A stretch of 8,062 nucleotides of DNA from Candidatus Pollutiaquabacter sp. (GCA_903854075.1 CAINVI010000025.1:1-8062), one strand, 5' to 3'; shown: positions 1-5,992, counted from the first letter of the stretch. Made by a program: numbers and translations. The notes: generated from the letters alone by a model not told the origin.

Positions 1-149
1 ACTATAAACTGATTATCTTGATATAGCCAGCCTGGCTCTGCTAATTCAGCATGTCTTTGTACTTCTTTATCTACATATACTAGTTGCGGGCTAGAAAGTA
101 ATCCTGCCTGAGTCATATCATTACAAAGAACTGTTTCTGGATTACGCAT
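1..149 (-). other. Possible partial unknown ORF, runs off left edge
   Basis: The minus strand is open from 269 down to base 1, with an ATG at 149-147 that would give MRNPETVLCNDM followed by about 37 further residues. The part nearest the edge (QLVYVDKEVQRHAELAEPGW) has protein-like composition, while all three plus-strand frames contain stops in the first 94 bases. The upstream part of this open frame, from about 95 to 269, lies opposite the AlkD-like remnant and may be only its shadow. I do not recognise the product. It could be the tail of a real gene from a neighbouring, recombined segment, or chance. Confidence 0.25.
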
Positions 150-397
150 CAAAAGAAAATATCTGGCTGAATCGTGTTGCCATAATTCATCAATTGACTT
201 ACAAGGCAGCGACCGACATGGTGCTCTTTGAAGAAATATTTTTAAGATGTGGTCATAAGAAAGAGTTCTTTATTCAAAAAGCGATCGGCTGGGCGCTGCG
301 GCAATACTCTTCAGTTGATCCAAATGCGGTGATACGATTCGCCGAAAAACACCCGCTGAGCGCACTGGCACGACGCGAAGCACTGCGGAAATTATAA
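95..397 (+). pseudogene. C-terminal remnant of AlkD-type DNA alkylation repair protein
   Basis: Read in the frame ending at the TAA at 395-397, the sequence matches the C-terminal part of the AlkD/AlkC-like HEAT-repeat DNA glycosylases. KENIWLNRVAIIHQLTYK (about 152-205) and EFFIQKAIGWALRQYS (about 264-312) are signature stretches of the family, and the end LSALARREALRKL is the usual C-terminus. The enzymes remove alkylated bases from DNA and are normally around 220-240 residues. Here only about 100 residues remain. An in-frame TAG lies at 92-94, and none of the three plus frames upstream shows the expected N-terminal repeats. There is no convincing start codon or ribosome binding site; the TTG at 194 falls inside conserved sequence and is not a credible start. 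The gene is therefore 5'-truncated, probably by recombination or deletion near 95-150. A misassembly at the junction would look the same. Confidence 0.7.
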
Positions 398-423
398 TTT
401 TTCAGGAAAAGCATTTCCGCAGT
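382..423. repeat. 11-bp perfect inverted repeat at the end of the alkD remnant
   Basis: ACTGCGGAAAT (382-392) is exactly complementary to ATTTCCGCAGT (413-423), separated by 20 bases. The spacer contains a smaller TTTT-CAGG-AAAA hairpin. The repeat spans the stop codon of the AlkD-like remnant and lies between two convergent reading directions, so it could end transcription. It lacks the T-tract of a standard intrinsic terminator on either side. Seen directly; function inferred. Confidence 0.45.
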
Positions 424-482
424 TCACGATGCGCGTCAAACAAAAACACAACTCAAAATTTTAACATCAGCAATACGGCAAT

Positions 483-1118
483 CTATTCTTCACGGAAAAA
501 ATCTTTAATCTTAGTCCCCAACGATTTCGCCTCCGCATAAGTGGCCATTTCACGCGAAACCCGCTGCATGGATGCTTTAATATCAGCTTTATCCATGCGC
601 ATTGCATTTTTACTGCGAATATTCATGTCGCTGGCCACATCAATAGCATCGTGAGTCGCCCCTAAAAAGCTAAACGTCCAGTTGTCGGTGGCTTCCAATT
701 CACGAATCATCCGGCGGATAGCGTCTTTGTGAAAAATACGCGAAGAGTTCTCATGTCCGTCGGTCATAATGACTACGATAGCTGTTGCTTCATCACGCAA
801 AAACTCCTCGCTCTTTCGGGCTTTTAGATTCATTACGCCTTCGCCTATTGCATCATGCAAGGCTGTCATACCGTCAGGGATATAACTGTTTGTCGTTAGC
901 TCTTTCATGGAATTCACATTGCATTCCATGAACGGATGGTCGACAGTATGATTAAACATCGTCAGTGACGTGTAAAATTCTTGCTCTGGGTAGCGCTTTT
1001 GCAAATCGCGAATCAGTTGAAGCTGCTCATTGTACCCAGAAATTGTTTCGTGTATGCAATCATTCATGGATCCGCTACGGTCTAAAATCAGCAGATAATA
1101 CGTTTTCTTGTTTTTCAT
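483..1118 (-). CDS. von Willebrand factor A (vWA) domain protein
   Basis: This encodes a 211-residue protein that is almost entirely one vWA domain. The metal-ion-dependent adhesion site is complete: DRSGS at residues 13-17 (DxSxS), Thr85 in DGMTALHDA, and Asp120 in MTDGHENSS. Near the C-terminal end it has WTFSFLGATHDAID, a stretch typical of a widespread family of small stand-alone bacterial vWA proteins. No signal peptide or membrane segment is visible, so it should be cytoplasmic and bind a partner through a Mg2+-dependent surface; the partner is unknown. I chose the ATG at 1118-1116 because the domain begins right after it (MKNKKTYYLLILDRSGS). The frame stays open to 1157, but the extra 13 residues are unlike the family and would overlap the predicted promoter. 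No MoxR-type ATPase, the usual companion of many vWA proteins, lies in the window. Confidence 0.85.
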   Translation of the reverse strand: MKNKKTYYLLILDRSGSMNDCIHETISGYNEQLQLIRDLQKRYPEQEFYTSLTMFNHTVDHPFMECNVNSMKELTTNSYIPDGMTALHDAIGEGVMNLKARKSEEFLRDEATAIVVIMTDGHENSSRIFHKDAIRRMIRELEATDNWTFSFLGATHDAIDVASDMNIRSKNAMRMDKADIKASMQRVSREMATYAEAKSLGTKIKDFFREE

Positions 1119-1143
1119 GGCGATGGATTTAGAAGTTCGGAGG

Positions 1144-1151
1144 CAAAGGTG
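1144..1151 (-). promoter_or_regulatory. Predicted -7 box for the vWA gene
   Basis: The minus strand reads CACCTTTG, one mismatch from the Bacteroidota consensus TAnnTTTG, followed by CCTCC, a common start-site context in this phylum. It lies about 25 bases before the ATG at 1118. No well-spaced TTG -33 element is visible. Confidence 0.35.
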
Positions 1152-1173
1152 AAGCAATACTTTCCATTTCCGT

Positions 1174-1181
1174 TATCTTTA
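1174..1181 (+). promoter_or_regulatory. Possible -7 box (TATCTTTA) in the divergent intergenic region
   Basis: TATCTTTA fits TAnnTTTG except for the last base. The surrounding 11 bases (TTATCTTTACA, 1173-1183) recur exactly at 4394-4404 in another predicted promoter. No TTG is seen at the right distance upstream, so this is weaker than the box at 1220. Confidence 0.25.
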
Positions 1182-1219
1182 CAAGGTTGTAGACCGGTCT
1201 AGTTACGACAACAACGAAT

Positions 1220-1227
1220 TACTTTTG
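1220..1227 (+). promoter_or_regulatory. Predicted -7 box for the four-cysteine protein gene
   Basis: TACTTTTG is an exact match to the Bacteroidota TAnnTTTG consensus, 22 bases before the ATG at 1250. It implies a short leader. The -33 region is not clear. No Shine-Dalgarno sequence precedes the ATG, which is common in this phylum. Confidence 0.45.
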
Positions 1228-1249
1228 CCCTATAAATTTTTACTGCCCT

Positions 1250-2401
1250 ATGAATGTTCACCTGATTCGTACGTGGGATGTCCGATCCAATTATTTCACA
1301 CAAATCTTCGAGATTCTGACCGGTATAACCGGGCCTATAACGTTTAAAGTAGATCCGTTTGATACTCGGCTGGAAATAAACGATGCTGAAGACCTGCCGT
1401 TTAGTGAAAAGCGACTCAATGAAAAATTACACTTGCCTAAATTCAGTGTCAGGGATGATTATGCCAGTAAAAGTCTTTCCATGCCTGACTGGCCGCCGAA
1501 ATTTCCTGAAAGCGTAACATTAACAACCTGGGATTCGCTGTTTGAAAAATGTAATGATTTCCGTAAAGAGAATAGTATTCCGGAAGAAGATCACGTTGTG
1601 ATATTGACGGGTTTGGCCAACAATCTGAATTGGTTTTCAGGGACTGATACGCGACACTTAAATCATTTCGTACATGCTGATCAATGGGATTTCTTTTTGC
1701 CTTCTGATCCCCGGTTTCCGGTGGCGTATGAAGTAGCGGCTTGTATCATGCGACGTTTGATGTTCAACAACTATGAGGAAGGAAAAAACCATTTTCATCA
1801 GCCACCCAAGGGTTGTATCAACGATTTTTGCGAAGACAAACGTGAGGTGACACTAAAATTGCGCACCGGAGATATTTGTCCTGCCTGTATGGAAGTCATA
1901 ATCACAAAAAACATCCACCAGCCCTACGTTGATCAAGTGCTACGCACATTTGATGCCATTCGGATACAGATGCTTTTTCGGGAACGTTACCGGAACTTAC
2001 AACGTCCGAGCCGTTTGTTTATTAAAGGTGCTTCGCGAAAAATCTATTTTACCGATTTGGCTGACGCAGAATTAAAATTAACGCCGCTGGAGCGAACGCT
2101 TTATTTATTATTCTTAAAAGAAGAGAATGGCCTCTTGCTAAACGAATTGTGTGATCACCGCGATTGGATTAAAGACACCTACAAACTGGTAGGAAATCCC
2201 AAAACAATTGCGGAGATGGAAAACAGTATAAACCAACTGATTGATCCTACCGAAAATTCGGCCAACGAAAAAATTTCTAAAATCCGTAAGAAGCTGGAGG
2301 ATTTACTGGGAGAAGATATGGCGAAACAATATGTTATTGAAGGTCCTAAAGGAAAAAAACGAAAAATTGTCATCGATCGATCACTCGTATCGTATGGTTG
2401 A
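1250..2401 (+). CDS. Uncharacterised protein with CxxC-type metal cluster and C-terminal winged-helix-like domain
   Basis: The 383-residue product has no signal peptide or membrane segment and is likely cytoplasmic. The N-terminal half (1-180) is a mixed alpha/beta region reminiscent of metzincin-like domains, but the HExxH zinc-protease motif is absent, so I do not call it a peptidase. Residues 188-213 form a metal-binding cluster with four cysteines, C189-x4-C194-x15-C210-x2-C213 (GCINDFCEDK ... DICPACM), as in zinc ribbons or knuckles. Residues 275-383 form a separate, mainly helical domain beginning LTPLERTLYLLFL and ending in a basic hairpin-like segment (GPKGKKRKIVIDRSL). I recall this pattern from uncharacterised Bacteroidota proteins, and it resembles a winged helix with possible nucleic-acid binding; that is inference. 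The gene is divergent from the vWA gene, with 131 bases between the two starts. Start choice rests on the -7 box just upstream. Confidence 0.75.
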   Translation: MNVHLIRTWDVRSNYFTQIFEILTGITGPITFKVDPFDTRLEINDAEDLPFSEKRLNEKLHLPKFSVRDDYASKSLSMPDWPPKFPESVTLTTWDSLFEKCNDFRKENSIPEEDHVVILTGLANNLNWFSGTDTRHLNHFVHADQWDFFLPSDPRFPVAYEVAACIMRRLMFNNYEEGKNHFHQPPKGCINDFCEDKREVTLKLRTGDICPACMEVIITKNIHQPYVDQVLRTFDAIRIQMLFRERYRNLQRPSRLFIKGASRKIYFTDLADAELKLTPLERTLYLLFLKEENGLLLNELCDHRDWIKDTYKLVGNPKTIAEMENSINQLIDPTENSANEKISKIRKKLEDLLGEDMAKQYVIEGPKGKKRKIVIDRSLVSYG

Positions 2402-2754
2402 AACGCTTATCATCTCCTTATAAGAATTGTCCACGCCTACAACTGGGGAACGAAAAACGACAACATTTTCCAGTTAAAGTACAACAGAATATTTTCAACA
2501 CCTAGTCTTGACTTGTCAAACATAGTGGTGTAAAACTTTACTGGCGCCTTACTGTCGTAAACGATACTTCACGAATTACTTTTACGTCCCTCCTATTTGA
2601 AAGTTTAGTAGTTCTGATAATATTATATCCACGAGACTGCAGTAGGCGGCAATCCAATATTTCCTTATCCGTATTAATACCATTTACCTGAACAGGTGCG
2701 GAGATAGTTTTGTCTGCACCAACAATATCTATCCGTAAAATCGTTTTAGTAAAA
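2402..2754. other. 353-base gap without a convincing gene
   Basis: This stretch separates the four-cysteine gene from the next plus-strand group. It holds weak dyads: CTTAT/ATAAG at 2406-2424, and TTGAC-TT-GTCAA at 2508-2519, which has the shape of a small operator. The promoter of the 2755 gene lies at its right end. A minus-strand open frame (2795-2538) crosses it but is not supported as a gene. No tRNA, repeat array or transposon end is visible. Confidence 0.4.
2705..2712 (+). promoter_or_regulatory. Predicted -7 box for the 2755-4275 gene group
   Basis: TAGTTTTG is an exact match to TAnnTTTG. A TTTACC sequence at 2683-2688 sits about 18 bases upstream, near the expected -33 position. The predicted transcript would start about 35 bases before the ATG at 2755. 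Confidence 0.45.
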
Positions 2755-3186
2755 ATGAAAACAATTGCTGCTTGCCTATTTCTGACACTTGCCAACTTTA
2801 CCTCGATAAGCGGACAAACTGTTGGGGATGAACTGAACGTCTATCAGGAAAAATATCCTAATGGTACGCTGAAAAAAAACAAAGGGAACTTGTTATTTAC
2901 TTTTATTGATGAATTTAATTGGGTTCACTGTTGCGAGATCAATAAGAAAAGTAAAATTTGCTTTCTAGAATATATATGGGTGACGGATCGGCAAGCATTT
3001 CAGAACTTGTCGGAAGAATTAGATGAAGATTGGTCCATATTAGATACGGGGAATTGGGAATTACGGATCGATGGAAATTTTGCCTACCACGCCTCTGCAC
3101 TCCCGACTGACGATGATCCTGGTAAAGTCATGATTTTTTATTTAGACTTCAGCACACCGGAAAAGAGAGCAGAAAATATAAAATGA
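2755..3186 (+). CDS. Uncharacterised secreted protein with signal peptide
   Basis: The 143-residue product starts with a standard Sec signal peptide: a Lys at position 2, a hydrophobic core (residues 4-14) and a small-residue region SISGQ ending at about residue 21, where signal peptidase I would cut. There is no lipobox cysteine at the cleavage point, so it should be periplasmic or secreted rather than a lipoprotein. The mature part is about 120 residues, acidic and rich in aromatic residues, with a CC pair (WVHCCEIN). I do not recognise a family. The frame is open upstream to 2710, but the ATG at 2755 places the signal peptide at the N-terminus and leaves the promoter outside the gene. Its TGA overlaps the next ATG by 4 bases (ATGA, 3183-3186), which indicates translational coupling. 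Confidence 0.7.
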   Translation: MKTIAACLFLTLANFTSISGQTVGDELNVYQEKYPNGTLKKNKGNLLFTFIDEFNWVHCCEINKKSKICFLEYIWVTDRQAFQNLSEELDEDWSILDTGNWELRIDGNFAYHASALPTDDDPGKVMIFYLDFSTPEKRAENIK

Positions 3187-3635
3187 AGTATATGAAGAAA
3201 GAATATGTTTACACCGGTCAGCTGCACCGGATGCAGGCGTTATTAAATTCGCCGAAACCACTGGATAAATTCATTGGCGCTTTCTGCTCACTAAATGTTA
3301 GTTTGATGGAGGATATTTTAGATGATGATGTTGATTGTAATCATTTTTCCCGTTATGAATTTTACTCGCACTTTGTAGGCTTAACGGATCAATGCCATAA
3401 AAACGGCGATCAATTGTTTCGTGTTCATCGTAGCCGATGCAGTGCAGCTGTTTGCATGGAAGCCGCAGGTGAAACATACACCTTTAGCGGAAATTTTACC
3501 GGCAACTATATCTCGTTGCATGTGTTCATGGATAGCGATAAAATAAAATCATTTTACGAATGTATTACCGTAAAGTCGCCTATTGCCCGTCAACACGGAA
3601 GTCGACCGCTGTTCTTAAGTAATTTTCCTTTTTAG
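3183..3635 (+). CDS. Small uncharacterised protein, possibly NTF2/SnoaL-like fold
   Basis: The product is a 150-residue soluble protein without a signal peptide. Helical residues 25-60 (PLDKFIGAFCSLNVSLMEDILDD is the core) are followed by alternating beta strands to about residue 130 (ETYTFSGNFTGNYISLHVFM, then IKSFYECITVK). That order, helices then a curved sheet ending in a long strand, is what NTF2-like ligand-binding or scaffold proteins look like, but no diagnostic motif fixes it. It contains five cysteines. Translation is probably coupled to the preceding secreted protein through the ATGA overlap, although this protein itself appears cytoplasmic. A second in-frame ATG at 3192 (MKKEYVYTG) is an alternative start. 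Confidence 0.6.
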   Translation: MKYMKKEYVYTGQLHRMQALLNSPKPLDKFIGAFCSLNVSLMEDILDDDVDCNHFSRYEFYSHFVGLTDQCHKNGDQLFRVHRSRCSAAVCMEAAGETYTFSGNFTGNYISLHVFMDSDKIKSFYECITVKSPIARQHGSRPLFLSNFPF

Positions 3636-3669
3636 CAAATCATATCTATAAGATAAACCAGTATTATCC

Positions 3670-4275
3670 ATGCTCGAATTACTCACTACTGTTTTAACCG
3701 TCCGAATCATGTATTGGTATTTTTTTAAACGTAAAGAAGAAAAAAAGATTCCGATTGCGCCGGCAACTACACCGGCTCCATCCACTAAAAAAGTGGTTAC
3801 TTACGATACGTGGCTCGATGAATGGATTTCACGGCATGATTTGAAAGTAAAGTATAAACATGATGATAAAGTGTTTTGCTACCATTTAGCCATGATGCTA
3901 AAAACCTCTTTTGTCGAACTAGAAGTTGAATTGCAAAAATCAAACAACAATGTGCACATCAATATTCTATTTCCCATACTCATTGATGATCGTTTCTTCC
4001 CGCGGCTCAATATTCTCATTACCGAATTCAATGCTGGGAAACATCCCTACTCGCTTTATTTGGATAAAAACTATGGCACCTTACGCATCTATGTAGATGT
4101 TCCCGGTGAATACATCCATCCGTTGGACAGCGACGGTAAAGCAGATGTTTTACGGAAAATGTTTTTACAGAGCGATGCCGTCTTCACAGAAACCATGCGT
4201 GTTGTTTACGGAAATGCTATGCCGGAGATCGCTGTGATGAAAATGGTCGGACAAAATTCGATTCAATTAAATTAG
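3670..4275 (+). CDS. Membrane-anchored uncharacterised protein with possible YbjN-like domain
   Basis: The 201-residue product opens with a short hydrophobic segment (residues 1-19), then a basic patch (FFKRKEEKKI) and a Pro/Ala/Thr-rich linker (28-40: PIAPATTPAPSTKK). This suggests a single N-terminal anchor with the rest in the cytoplasm. Residues about 45-180 form one alpha/beta domain. The order of strands and helices (FFPRLNILITEFNAGKHPYS, then LDKNYGTLRIYVDVPGEYI) resembles YbjN / type III secretion chaperone-like domains, where a helix with a conserved Asn precedes a strand pair with a turn; this is a judgement by eye. It follows the previous gene by 34 bases without an obvious promoter, so it is probably in the same transcript. 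An ATG at 3709 (MYWYFFKRK) is an alternative start. Confidence 0.6.
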   Translation: MLELLTTVLTVRIMYWYFFKRKEEKKIPIAPATTPAPSTKKVVTYDTWLDEWISRHDLKVKYKHDDKVFCYHLAMMLKTSFVELEVELQKSNNNVHINILFPILIDDRFFPRLNILITEFNAGKHPYSLYLDKNYGTLRIYVDVPGEYIHPLDSDGKADVLRKMFLQSDAVFTETMRVVYGNAMPEIAVMKMVGQNSIQLN

Positions 4276-4320
4276 TTCGAGATTTGGTAAACGGAAAAGT
4301 AGAACCGAGAATCCGAAGTA

Positions 4321-4340
4321 CGTTCAGCTTACGCTGAGTG
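4321..4340. terminator. Hairpin after the 2755-4275 gene group
   Basis: CGTTCAGC (4321-4328) pairs with GCTGAGTG (4333-4340) around a TTAC loop. There are six Watson-Crick pairs and two G-T pairs. An outer GAAG/CTTC pair can extend it. It lies 46 bases after the stop at 4275 and about 30 bases before the next promoter. The T-run that follows (ATATTTTTC, from 4354) is 14 bases away, so it is at best a weak intrinsic terminator. Confidence 0.35.
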
Positions 4341-4370
4341 TCTTCCGAAAAATAATATTTTTCAGATCGC

Positions 4371-4402
4371 TTGACATTTCGGTAAAACACTCTTTATCTT
4401 TA
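4371..4402 (+). promoter_or_regulatory. Predicted promoter upstream of structured leader and 4564 gene
   Basis: TTGAC at 4371-4375 and TATCTTTA at 4395-4402 leave 21 bases between TTG and the -7 box, within the range described for Bacteroidota promoters. The expected start site is near 4407-4410, just ahead of the structured segment. This is the only candidate in the window where both elements are well formed. Confidence 0.5.
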
Positions 4403-4414
4403 CAGTCGAAATCA

Positions 4415-4495
4415 TTGCATCAAGAAGCCTCGCGAAAGCGGGTCGCCAACCGAGTGGGAACACCACGGTGGTCAAAAGATGCGGGCCCGGAGGCC
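4415..4495 (+). ncRNA. Candidate structured 5' leader RNA (riboswitch-like), class unknown
   Basis: This GC-rich stretch sits right after a predicted transcription start in an otherwise AT-rich gap, and it folds into mutually compatible helices. P1: GCATC (4417-4421) with GATGC (4478-4482), closing the element. P2: CTCGC (4429-4433) with GCGGG (4438-4442) around a GAAA tetraloop, a stable GNRA cap. P3: GTGG (4454-4457) with CCAC (4463-4466) around GAACA, extended by ACC (4449-4451) with GGT (4467-4469). P4, 3' of P1: GGCC (4484-4487) with GGCC (4492-4495) around CGGA. GCCTC (4427-4431) can instead pair with GAGGC (4490-4494), which would disrupt P2 and P4; such an alternative helix is expected of a switch. 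It begins about 150 bases before the ATG at 4564, with no gene in between. I could not match it to a known class. An independent small RNA is also possible. Confidence 0.5.
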
Positions 4496-4563
4496 AAAAA
4501 CGTTCCATCCCTCCTTCCCGTATCTTGTTTTTGCTGCGATTGGTTTCCTAAAAATATCGCACT

Positions 4564-5004
4564 ATGCAAACACCTTATCGACTGACTGGAGCTACCATGC
4601 TTCGCTTTGGCAACAAATTCCTGCCAGAAACTTATCTGCTGATCATTACTGATCGCGATGTTCAATTTCAAATGCTTTCTAATCTGCAAACTATTAAAGA
4701 TGGCCATGCCCTACTTTACATTTCTGAGCACGCGGTTACCCCGGTACATGTCCGCTGTAACCAGCCGTTTGATGTGGAGTATATTTTATTTGGCGAGGAT
4801 AAAAAAGCTATCAGTTATGGGTGGATACCGGCAGGTAACTATGAAAGAGCGGTTTATATAAAGTCTTTTAATGCCAAGTATATTCTTTTTTTCCCGGAAG
4901 ATCAGGTTCGAAAACACTATGAAACAGCACATGACAAAGGGCTGGAAATACGGATGGCCTCATTGCACCTCTATCAGCTTTCCGGTATTAATATCGAGCG
5001 GTGA
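4564..5004 (+). CDS. Uncharacterised protein downstream of the structured leader
   Basis: The 146-residue soluble product has no signal peptide or membrane segment. It appears rich in beta strands, with short hydrophobic strands such as ETYLLIITD, HALLYIS, FDVEYILFGE and AKYILFFPED, and a C-terminal LHLYQLSGINIER. I do not recognise the family, and it is not visibly related to the two paralogs that follow. The ATG at 4564 is the first in frame after the leader; a second ATG 11 codons later (MLRFGNKF) is possible. No Shine-Dalgarno sequence is visible. It is the first gene after a strong promoter and the structured leader, so its expression is the one most likely to be controlled by that element. 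Confidence 0.65.
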   Translation: MQTPYRLTGATMLRFGNKFLPETYLLIITDRDVQFQMLSNLQTIKDGHALLYISEHAVTPVHVRCNQPFDVEYILFGEDKKAISYGWIPAGNYERAVYIKSFNAKYILFFPEDQVRKHYETAHDKGLEIRMASLHLYQLSGINIER

Positions 5005-5029
5005 GTTACACTAACTAGACTTCGATTAA

Positions 5030-5037
5030 TATACTTG
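5030..5037 (+). promoter_or_regulatory. Possible -7 box before the 5079 gene
   Basis: TATACTTG differs from TAnnTTTG by one base and lies 41 bases before the ATG at 5079. No well-placed TTG is seen. The same gap and the next one (5496-5560) share the octamer TAACTAGA (5012-5019 and 5508-5515). Confidence 0.2.
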
Positions 5038-5078
5038 CCACTACTTATTAAATTCATTCTTTAACTACTTCTTTCAGT

Positions 5079-5495
5079 ATGACATCTCGTCCAGTTTCTA
5101 AAAATTGTAAAATTGACCCGCGTGCTGTCGACCAGTGCTATGGACATCTCTTAGCAGAACATCCGGTTATAATTCATGTCAACTTTCATTTGTCGCCGGA
5201 AAAAACATTCCGGTTGAGTATTCTTCGTGGCGCACTGAATATGGTCCATTTGCGACGAAGTGTACAAATGGTGCATGCCGAAGGAATTTATGTCGCCGAT
5301 AATTGTACAGACAAGAAAGGATTAATCATTAAAAACAAATTAATCCACCACTGCATTCTTTATTTTGAAAAAATGCCTTCCGGACAACCACTCTTTTCGC
5401 TGATTCTCCACCAACCCGGCGGAGATTCCTACATCAAACATAATTTGAAACGTAATAAAAACGACATCTACACCGTCGACTTCTTTGACGAATAG
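5079..5495 (+). CDS. Uncharacterised protein, tandem paralog A
   Basis: The 138-residue soluble protein is clearly related to the product of the next gene. Aligned without gaps from KIDP (residue 11) to the SP of FHLSPEK (39-40), both continue with shared blocks: FRLSI against YRLKI, MVHAEGIYV against LIHAENIHV, HHCILYFEKMP against HRCTLYFPSLP, and FSLILHQPGG against FSLIERCGG. The alternating hydrophobic pattern suggests a single beta-rich domain. There is no signal peptide or membrane segment. I recognise the general pattern (xRLxI ... HAExI ... LYFxxxP ... FSLI) as conserved but cannot attach a function. It follows the 4564 gene by 74 bases and may share its transcript. Confidence 0.7.
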   Translation: MTSRPVSKNCKIDPRAVDQCYGHLLAEHPVIIHVNFHLSPEKTFRLSILRGALNMVHLRRSVQMVHAEGIYVADNCTDKKGLIIKNKLIHHCILYFEKMPSGQPLFSLILHQPGGDSYIKHNLKRNKNDIYTVDFFDE

Positions 5496-5560
5496 TTCCA
5501 AATTGATTAACTAGATACACACCTTGCATCGACTTCATATGTTAAAACCGCTTGTATAAA

Positions 5561-5992
5561 ATGAAAAAGAAAACATTTATTGATCACTCTAAGAAAGTAA
5601 AAATCAATCCAAATGTCTGGGGACCGATAAGCAGTTTACAGCACCGGGAACACATGATAGTGCTCTACATGCTTATTTTTTTGAATCCCGAACGCGACTA
5701 TCGGTTAAAAATTCATAGAACCACTTACCTGGAACACGGAGGTGGTGGTTGGCGATTAATTCATGCGGAAAACATTCATGTGGTTACGAATGTGTTTGAT
5801 GACAGCTATACACTAGTCTCCGGTAAAAACTTACATCGTTGTACACTCTACTTTCCCTCACTGCCTCATCATGTGCATGAATTTTCACTGATTGAACGTT
5901 GTGGCGGCAAGGGAATATTTAATAAGAGCGATCTTTTTCGCCCTCAAAACGGTATGCTGTGGCTTCAACTTGATTTAGATGACAGTTATTAA
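5561..5992 (+). CDS. Uncharacterised protein, tandem paralog B
   Basis: This 143-residue soluble protein is homologous along its whole length to the preceding gene product, with a glycine-rich loop (HGGGGWRLIHAE, residues 59-70) where paralog A has RRSVQMVHAE. Shared anchors are KINP (14-17), LNPERDYRLKI (41-51), HAENIHV (68-74), HRCTLYFPSLP (92-102) and FSLI (108-111). The frame is open up to a TTG at 5552, but the ATG at 5561 (MKKKTFIDHS) is the sensible start because it aligns with the start of the paralog. It is 65 bases downstream of paralog A. Divergence between the two is large, so the duplication is old. It is the last gene of this plus-strand group and converges on the oxidoreductase gene. 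Confidence 0.7.
   Translation: MKKKTFIDHSKKVKINPNVWGPISSLQHREHMIVLYMLIFLNPERDYRLKIHRTTYLEHGGGGWRLIHAENIHVVTNVFDDSYTLVSGKNLHRCTLYFPSLPHHVHEFSLIERCGGKGIFNKSDLFRPQNGMLWLQLDLDDSY

Noticed and set aside
1250..2401. Calling the four-cysteine protein a zinc metalloprotease
   Set aside because: There is no HExxH or other recognisable catalytic motif; the cysteine cluster looks structural.
2241..2423. Short frames inside the four-cysteine gene (both strands, 2179-2423)
   Set aside because: They lie wholly or mostly within a long, well-formed gene in another frame and have no start signals.
2538..2795. 85-residue minus-strand open frame in the gap before the secreted protein gene
   Set aside because: It overlaps the predicted promoter and signal peptide of the 2755 gene on the other strand, has no ribosome binding site or promoter of its own, and resembles no family I know. 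It could be a gene relic; a protein search of its middle part would settle this.
4415..4495. Assignment of the leader to SAM-I/IV, ZTP, hammerhead, twister or SRP RNA
   Set aside because: Each shares a few short matches, but diagnostic parts are missing: the SAM-I P2 internal loop and P4, the ZTP 3' pseudoknot, the hammerhead CUGAUGA core, the twister core and the SRP GGAAG loop.
4420..4707. 95-residue minus-strand open frame through the structured leader and start of the 4564 gene
   Set aside because: It overlaps a well-supported plus-strand gene and the helix-forming segment, and its arginine-rich end reflects the GC-rich RNA stems rather than a protein domain.
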